NCBI GenBank assembly: GCA_903927965.1
Contig: CAIYPA010000237.1
Location: forward strand, 1 to 35,531
DNA from: an uncultured Bacteroidia bacterium
Lineage (GTDB): Bacteria; Bacteroidota; Bacteroidia; Bacteroidales; Prolixibacteraceae
Length of the DNA: 35,531 nucleotides
Direction of reading: 5' to 3'
Under the pieces are notes generated by a model. It was not told the DNA's origin, did no database searches, and was given only the letters and a program-made list of their open reading frames with translations. Numbering within the stretch: the stretch's first letter is position 1; each line of letters begins with the position of its first letter. The translations under genes were made by a program, and so were the position numbers. Shown one piece after another: positions 32,451 to 35,531 of this stretch.

Positions 32451-33635
32451 TTATGATTTAACTAATGCGCGTTTCAACCGCCGCCTGATATTCGACTGAA
32501 CCACGTAGTAATCGATCAATGGCGCAAACATATTCATAATCAAAATAGAAAGCATCATCCCTTCTGGATAGGCAGGATTAACAACACGGATCATAATGCC
32601 AAACAGTCCTACCAAAAAACCATAAATCCATTTTCCTGTACTTGTTTGTGCCCCCGACACCGGATCGGTCACCATAAAAACCGCACCAAAAAGGAACCCA
32701 CCCATGATCAGGTGTTGCCAGGCGGGTACAGTCATGTAAGAATTAGCAGCAATGAGATTAAGGATGAACCCCATAAACAGGCCGCCTAAAATGGTAGAGA
32801 ACATGATTTTCCAGTTTCCAATTCTTGTCAGCAGTAAAATCGCAGCACCAATCAGGATAGCAATTTTGGAAGTTTCACCGATAGAACCTGGAATAAAGCC
32901 AGCAAACATATCCATTAACGAATAAGAAATCCCATGATTGGAAGCGACTTCTGCCATCGGTTTCAATGCAGCGGTAGCGGCTTGCGAAAGCGGTGTGGCC
33001 CCTGAGAAACCATCAACAACAGTTTTGCTTCCAAGACTGACCCAAACTGAGTCTCCCGACATTTGTGAGGGATAGGCAAAGAAAAGAAAAGCCCTTGCCA
33101 CAAGGGCTGGGTTCCAGATGTTCATCCCAGTGCCACCAAAAACCTCCTTTGCAAAGATGACAGAAAACGCCACAGACACGGCGATCATCCAGAGCGGAGT
33201 TGTAACGGGCATGATCAGTGGGATCAACATCCCTGTTACCAGGTATCCCTCATTGACCTGGTGCCCCCGGATCTGCGCAGCGGCAATTTCGATCCCCAGC
33301 CCTACCACATAAGAAACGATAATGATCGGAAGGATCCTTTTAAATCCGAAAAAGAACACAGGCCAGAAGGAAACCATCTGTCCTGTAGCCATATAATGCT
33401 GATATCCGGTATTGTACATTCCAAACAGCAATGCTGGGAGCAACGCAACGATCACAATTGTCATTGTCCGTTTCAGGTCCACATAATCACGGATATGGCT
33501 TCCTTGCCTGGTTGTGTGATTTGGCACAAACAGAAATGTTTCAACGGCCCCAAAACCGGATTTAAACATGTGAAATTTCCCACCCTTTTCGAGTTTGGGT
33601 TTCTGCTTATCAATCCAGTCCCTTAATATTTTCAT
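32451..33635 (-). CDS. nqrB: Na+-translocating NADH:quinone reductase subunit B (NqrB)
   Basis: This 394-residue membrane protein is the large NqrB subunit, which carries a second covalent FMN, riboflavin and the Na+ path. Seen: about ten hydrophobic helices, the conserved GGTGMNIWNPALVARAFLFF, the flavin attachment site DGFSGATPLSQ with Thr214, and an N-terminal basic segment before the first helix. The ATG at 33635 is used rather than a TTG at 33641. It follows nqrA after 132 bases, the only large gap in the operon; a 16-bp imperfect hairpin lies in that gap. Confidence 0.94.
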   Translation of the reverse strand: MKILRDWIDKQKPKLEKGGKFHMFKSGFGAVETFLFVPNHTTRQGSHIRDYVDLKRTMTIVIVALLPALLFGMYNTGYQHYMATGQMVSFWPVFFFGFKRILPIIIVSYVVGLGIEIAAAQIRGHQVNEGYLVTGMLIPLIMPVTTPLWMIAVSVAFSVIFAKEVFGGTGMNIWNPALVARAFLFFAYPSQMSGDSVWVSLGSKTVVDGFSGATPLSQAATAALKPMAEVASNHGISYSLMDMFAGFIPGSIGETSKIAILIGAAILLLTRIGNWKIMFSTILGGLFMGFILNLIAANSYMTVPAWQHLIMGGFLFGAVFMVTDPVSGAQTSTGKWIYGFLVGLFGIMIRVVNPAYPEGMMLSILIMNMFAPLIDYYVVQSNIRRRLKRALVKS

Positions 33636-33663
33636 CTGCAATAATTTGTTTTTAAGTGGCCAG

Positions 33664-33732
33664 ATGGAATAGCTATGATTGAAATCTTATATACATCTCC
33701 GGCAAGTGTTTCGTAAATCATGGCTATTTCAT
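33664..33732. repeat. Imperfect hairpin between nqrA and nqrB
   Basis: The 132-base gap between the nqrA stop and the nqrB start holds an inverted repeat: ATGGAATAGCTATGAT (33664-33679) with ATCATGGCTATTTCAT (33717-33732). Fourteen of sixteen positions pair, and the other two are G-T on the plus strand. The loop is 37 bases. It may affect processing or translation between the two genes; no function is shown. Confidence 0.45.
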
Positions 33733-33767
33733 AAGTTGAATATTAATTTCAAAGAAAGGAATTTATT

Positions 33768-35120
33768 CTAACCCAGTTCTTTGATCATTGAGTTAATCCC
33801 CTTTCGCACAATTGATTGAACATTTATCTTTGAGGTGCATACATATTCACATAGTGCAAGATCCTCTTCGATCACTTCATAAATACCCAATTGTTCCATC
33901 GCCTCGATGTCGTTCACAAGGATTGCCTTCAGGAGGTAAACCGGAAGGATATCCATCGGAAGCACTTTATCATATTCATCTGTGAGGACAAAAGCCCGTT
34001 CCTCGCCATGTGTGTTTGAATTGAACACATACTTGTTCCTGCCTGACCTTAACCACGAAAAGAAAGTACGCGACGGGCTGTATTTATCGAAACCTGGCAA
34101 TGCCCATCCGAACATTTCGTAATAATTGCCTTCTGGGATAACCGAAACCATATTGTCGTAGAAGCCCAGAAAATCCTCTGAACCGGATGTTGTCCCGGTA
34201 AGAACATTCCCGCTGATCACCCTTCCCTTCTGTTTGGAAAGTTTTGTTTTAAGAAGGCCACACAAACAACCACCCATCCAGAATTGATAATACCTGGGGT
34301 CCTTAACTTCGGATCCCACAAGTGCGATAATCCGGGAAGCATCGTATTTCCCCGTCAGGAACAACCGGCCAATCATAATAACCCCCTGCGGTTGTAAGGT
34401 CCATACAATTTCCCCCTTATTCAATGGCAATATTGCATGTATCTGAATACCAACATTCCCAGAAGGATGTGGGCCATCAAAGTAGTTGATTTCCACACCT
34501 TCGGTTTTGGCGAAAATTATATTCTCTTTCTTTACAGACAACCCCAGGTAAATCTTTCCACTTGTCAGTTTCTTTAAAGCATTGATCCCTGTTTGCCATG
34601 CCTCTGATTCATCCTTAAATACAAAATCAAAATCCGGGGCAAGGGGAGAACTATCGAAACAGGAGATAAAGATTGCTTTAGGCTGATCTGCTGGCTTTGC
34701 TACGATCCCGTAAGGTCTTGATTTTATGGCTGGCCACAATCCCGACCTTAACAATTCCCCTTTAATATCACCGTCACTTAGCTCCTTTGGATCGGCTTTA
34801 GGAAAATCTTCCGAAAGGTTATCTTGATCAGCTTTCACCACCACCTCAAGGATCTTCCTACGCTCGCCCCTGTTTATAGCAACTACTTCGCCGCTTACTG
34901 GCGAAACATATTGGATCTCAGGCAAGTATTTGTCAACAAATAAAGCTGTTCCGCCTTTAACCTTATCCCCAACCTTAACACGAAGTTTTGGAACAAGTCC
35001 CTGAAAATCGGCAGGTTTTATGGCAAAGGTCTCAGGCATAGGGATATTTTCCAGAATATCAGCTGGTTCGCCTTTAATTGGTATATCCAAACCTTTCTTT
35101 AGCTTGATAACATTTGACAT
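33768..35120 (-). CDS. nqrA: Na+-translocating NADH:quinone reductase subunit A (NqrA)
   Basis: This 450-residue soluble, membrane-bound subunit is the first gene of the nqr operon and takes part in quinone binding. Seen: an N-terminal lipoyl-like fold (LKKGLDIPIKGEPADILENI, then LRVKVGDKVKGGTALFVDKY and YVSPVSGEVVAINRGERRKI), a central domain with LVGSEVKDPRYYQFWMGGCL, and a C-terminal domain typical of NqrA. The start at 35120 gives MSNVIKLKKG. No clear minus-strand promoter of the standard form was found upstream. A + strand promoter for the divergent gene overlaps its first codons. Confidence 0.96.
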   Translation of the reverse strand: MSNVIKLKKGLDIPIKGEPADILENIPMPETFAIKPADFQGLVPKLRVKVGDKVKGGTALFVDKYLPEIQYVSPVSGEVVAINRGERRKILEVVVKADQDNLSEDFPKADPKELSDGDIKGELLRSGLWPAIKSRPYGIVAKPADQPKAIFISCFDSSPLAPDFDFVFKDESEAWQTGINALKKLTSGKIYLGLSVKKENIIFAKTEGVEINYFDGPHPSGNVGIQIHAILPLNKGEIVWTLQPQGVIMIGRLFLTGKYDASRIIALVGSEVKDPRYYQFWMGGCLCGLLKTKLSKQKGRVISGNVLTGTTSGSEDFLGFYDNMVSVIPEGNYYEMFGWALPGFDKYSPSRTFFSWLRSGRNKYVFNSNTHGEERAFVLTDEYDKVLPMDILPVYLLKAILVNDIEAMEQLGIYEVIEEDLALCEYVCTSKINVQSIVRKGINSMIKELG

Positions 35121-35143
35121 TGTGACTTATGGTGTTAATTTTG
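35113..35143 (+). promoter_or_regulatory. Promoter of the gene at 35293
   Basis: TTTG at 35113-35116, exactly 19 bases, then TAATTTTG at 35136-35143: a full match to the Bacteroidota promoter. Its upstream box lies inside the first codons of nqrA on the other strand. The ATG of the downstream gene is about 150 bases further. Confidence 0.65.
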
Positions 35144-35292
35144 CGCTTAAATATAGGTATTAGAACTTGTATTACCAATTGTCGTCAGAATTTTTTTTCA
35201 TCGGAAAATTCAATAATTCAGTGGTTTATGCGAATTTTTACCTCAATAGGTCAATTTTTTTATTTATTTAAAATATTATAAACTACTACAAT

Positions 35293-35531
35293 ATGTTTAA
35301 TCTATTGTGCCGGTATCCTTCATATCTGAAATTGTATATTTCTGTTTTCCTGATTTCTATAACCATTGCTATAGTCTCCGGCAAAGAAATTCAGCAACCG
35401 CTTATGAATACTATCAATCGTGAGAACATCCGGTCGGTCCAGATCTTTCGTGAAGGGTGGGAATTTTCACAACCAGTTATAGACCTGGGAAGTGACCAGA
35501 AGTTGCTCCTGAAATTCGATGAGATCGCTGA
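35293..35531 (+). CDS. Probable type IX secretion system plug protein (DUF5103), N-terminal part
   Basis: The ATG at 35293 opens a frame that runs past the end of the window, with 79 codons seen. Residues 13-31 form a hydrophobic signal segment ending near IVSGKEIQQP. The mature part reads TINRENIRSVQIFREGWEFS, then QPVIDLGSDQKLLLKFDEIA. This start, with the 'IRSVQIFREGWE' strand and the DLGSDQKLLLKFD strand, resembles the N terminus of the plug protein of the type IX secretion channel (DUF5103), a beta-sandwich protein. Only a short part is visible, so the call is moderate. Type IX systems are limited to the Bacteroidota. Confidence 0.65.
   Translation, partial: MFNLLCRYPSYLKLYISVFLISITIAIVSGKEIQQPLMNTINRENIRSVQIFREGWEFSQPVIDLGSDQKLLLKFDEIA

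Overview
The window is about 35.5 kb from a member of the Bacteroidota. Supporting signs are a SusC/SusD pair, the start of a probable type IX secretion plug gene, an Na+-translocating NADH:quinone reductase (Nqr) operon, a DUF3810 protein, CarboxypepD_reg-like surface proteins, and several promoters of the Bacteroidota type (TTG, 19-21 bases, TAnnTTTG). A Bacteroidales/Marinilabiliales-type anaerobe or microaerophile is my inference. The genome could not be placed by any search. No tRNA, rRNA, CRISPR array or transposase gene was seen.

Layout. (1) 1-2172: the end of cydA and all of cydB (cytochrome bd quinol oxidase), closed by a strong terminator. (2) 2345-6255: a sulfur/thiol redox cluster on the plus strand: a membrane-anchored thioredoxin, a sulfide:quinone-reductase-like flavoprotein, a second thioredoxin, a SAM methyltransferase with an in-frame TAG, a YeeE/YedE sulfur transporter and an overlapping DUF2892 membrane protein, then a hairpin. 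(3) 6424-10424: an unrecognised possible DNA-binding protein, xseB/xseA (exonuclease VII), a DUF3810 HExxH membrane protein and a VOC-family protein. (4) 10556-15145: a secreted fusion of a ChbG-like deacetylase and a serine beta-lactamase-type hydrolase, an AbiEi-like antitoxin followed by what may be the wreck of its toxin, a CarboxypepD_reg protein and an intact HicA/HicB toxin-antitoxin pair. (5) 15299-19533, minus strand: a TauE/SafE exporter, an HlyD-type adaptor, a TolC-type channel and an exported rubrerythrin that has lost several iron ligands. (6) 19752-27859: a ROK regulator, an FAD-dependent oxidoreductase lipoprotein, SusC and SusD, closed by a strong terminator, then a hairpin and repeat-rich noncoding DNA. 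(7) 28113-35120, minus strand: a MORN-repeat protein and nqrF, E, D, C, B, A. A nested palindromic element lies between the MORN gene and nqrF. (8) 35293 to the end: the first 79 codons of a probable type IX plug protein.

How the genes may work together. CydAB would oxidise quinol that Nqr and the SQR-like flavoprotein could supply, and bd oxidases are known to tolerate sulfide. The cluster at 2345-6212 looks like a sulfur import and thiol-transfer unit. Its flavoprotein keeps only one of the two redox cysteines of true SQR and is flanked by two thioredoxins, which makes it the best candidate here for an uncharacterised system. The ROK/SusCD block is a small nutrient-uptake locus in which the only visible enzyme is the FAD oxidoreductase.
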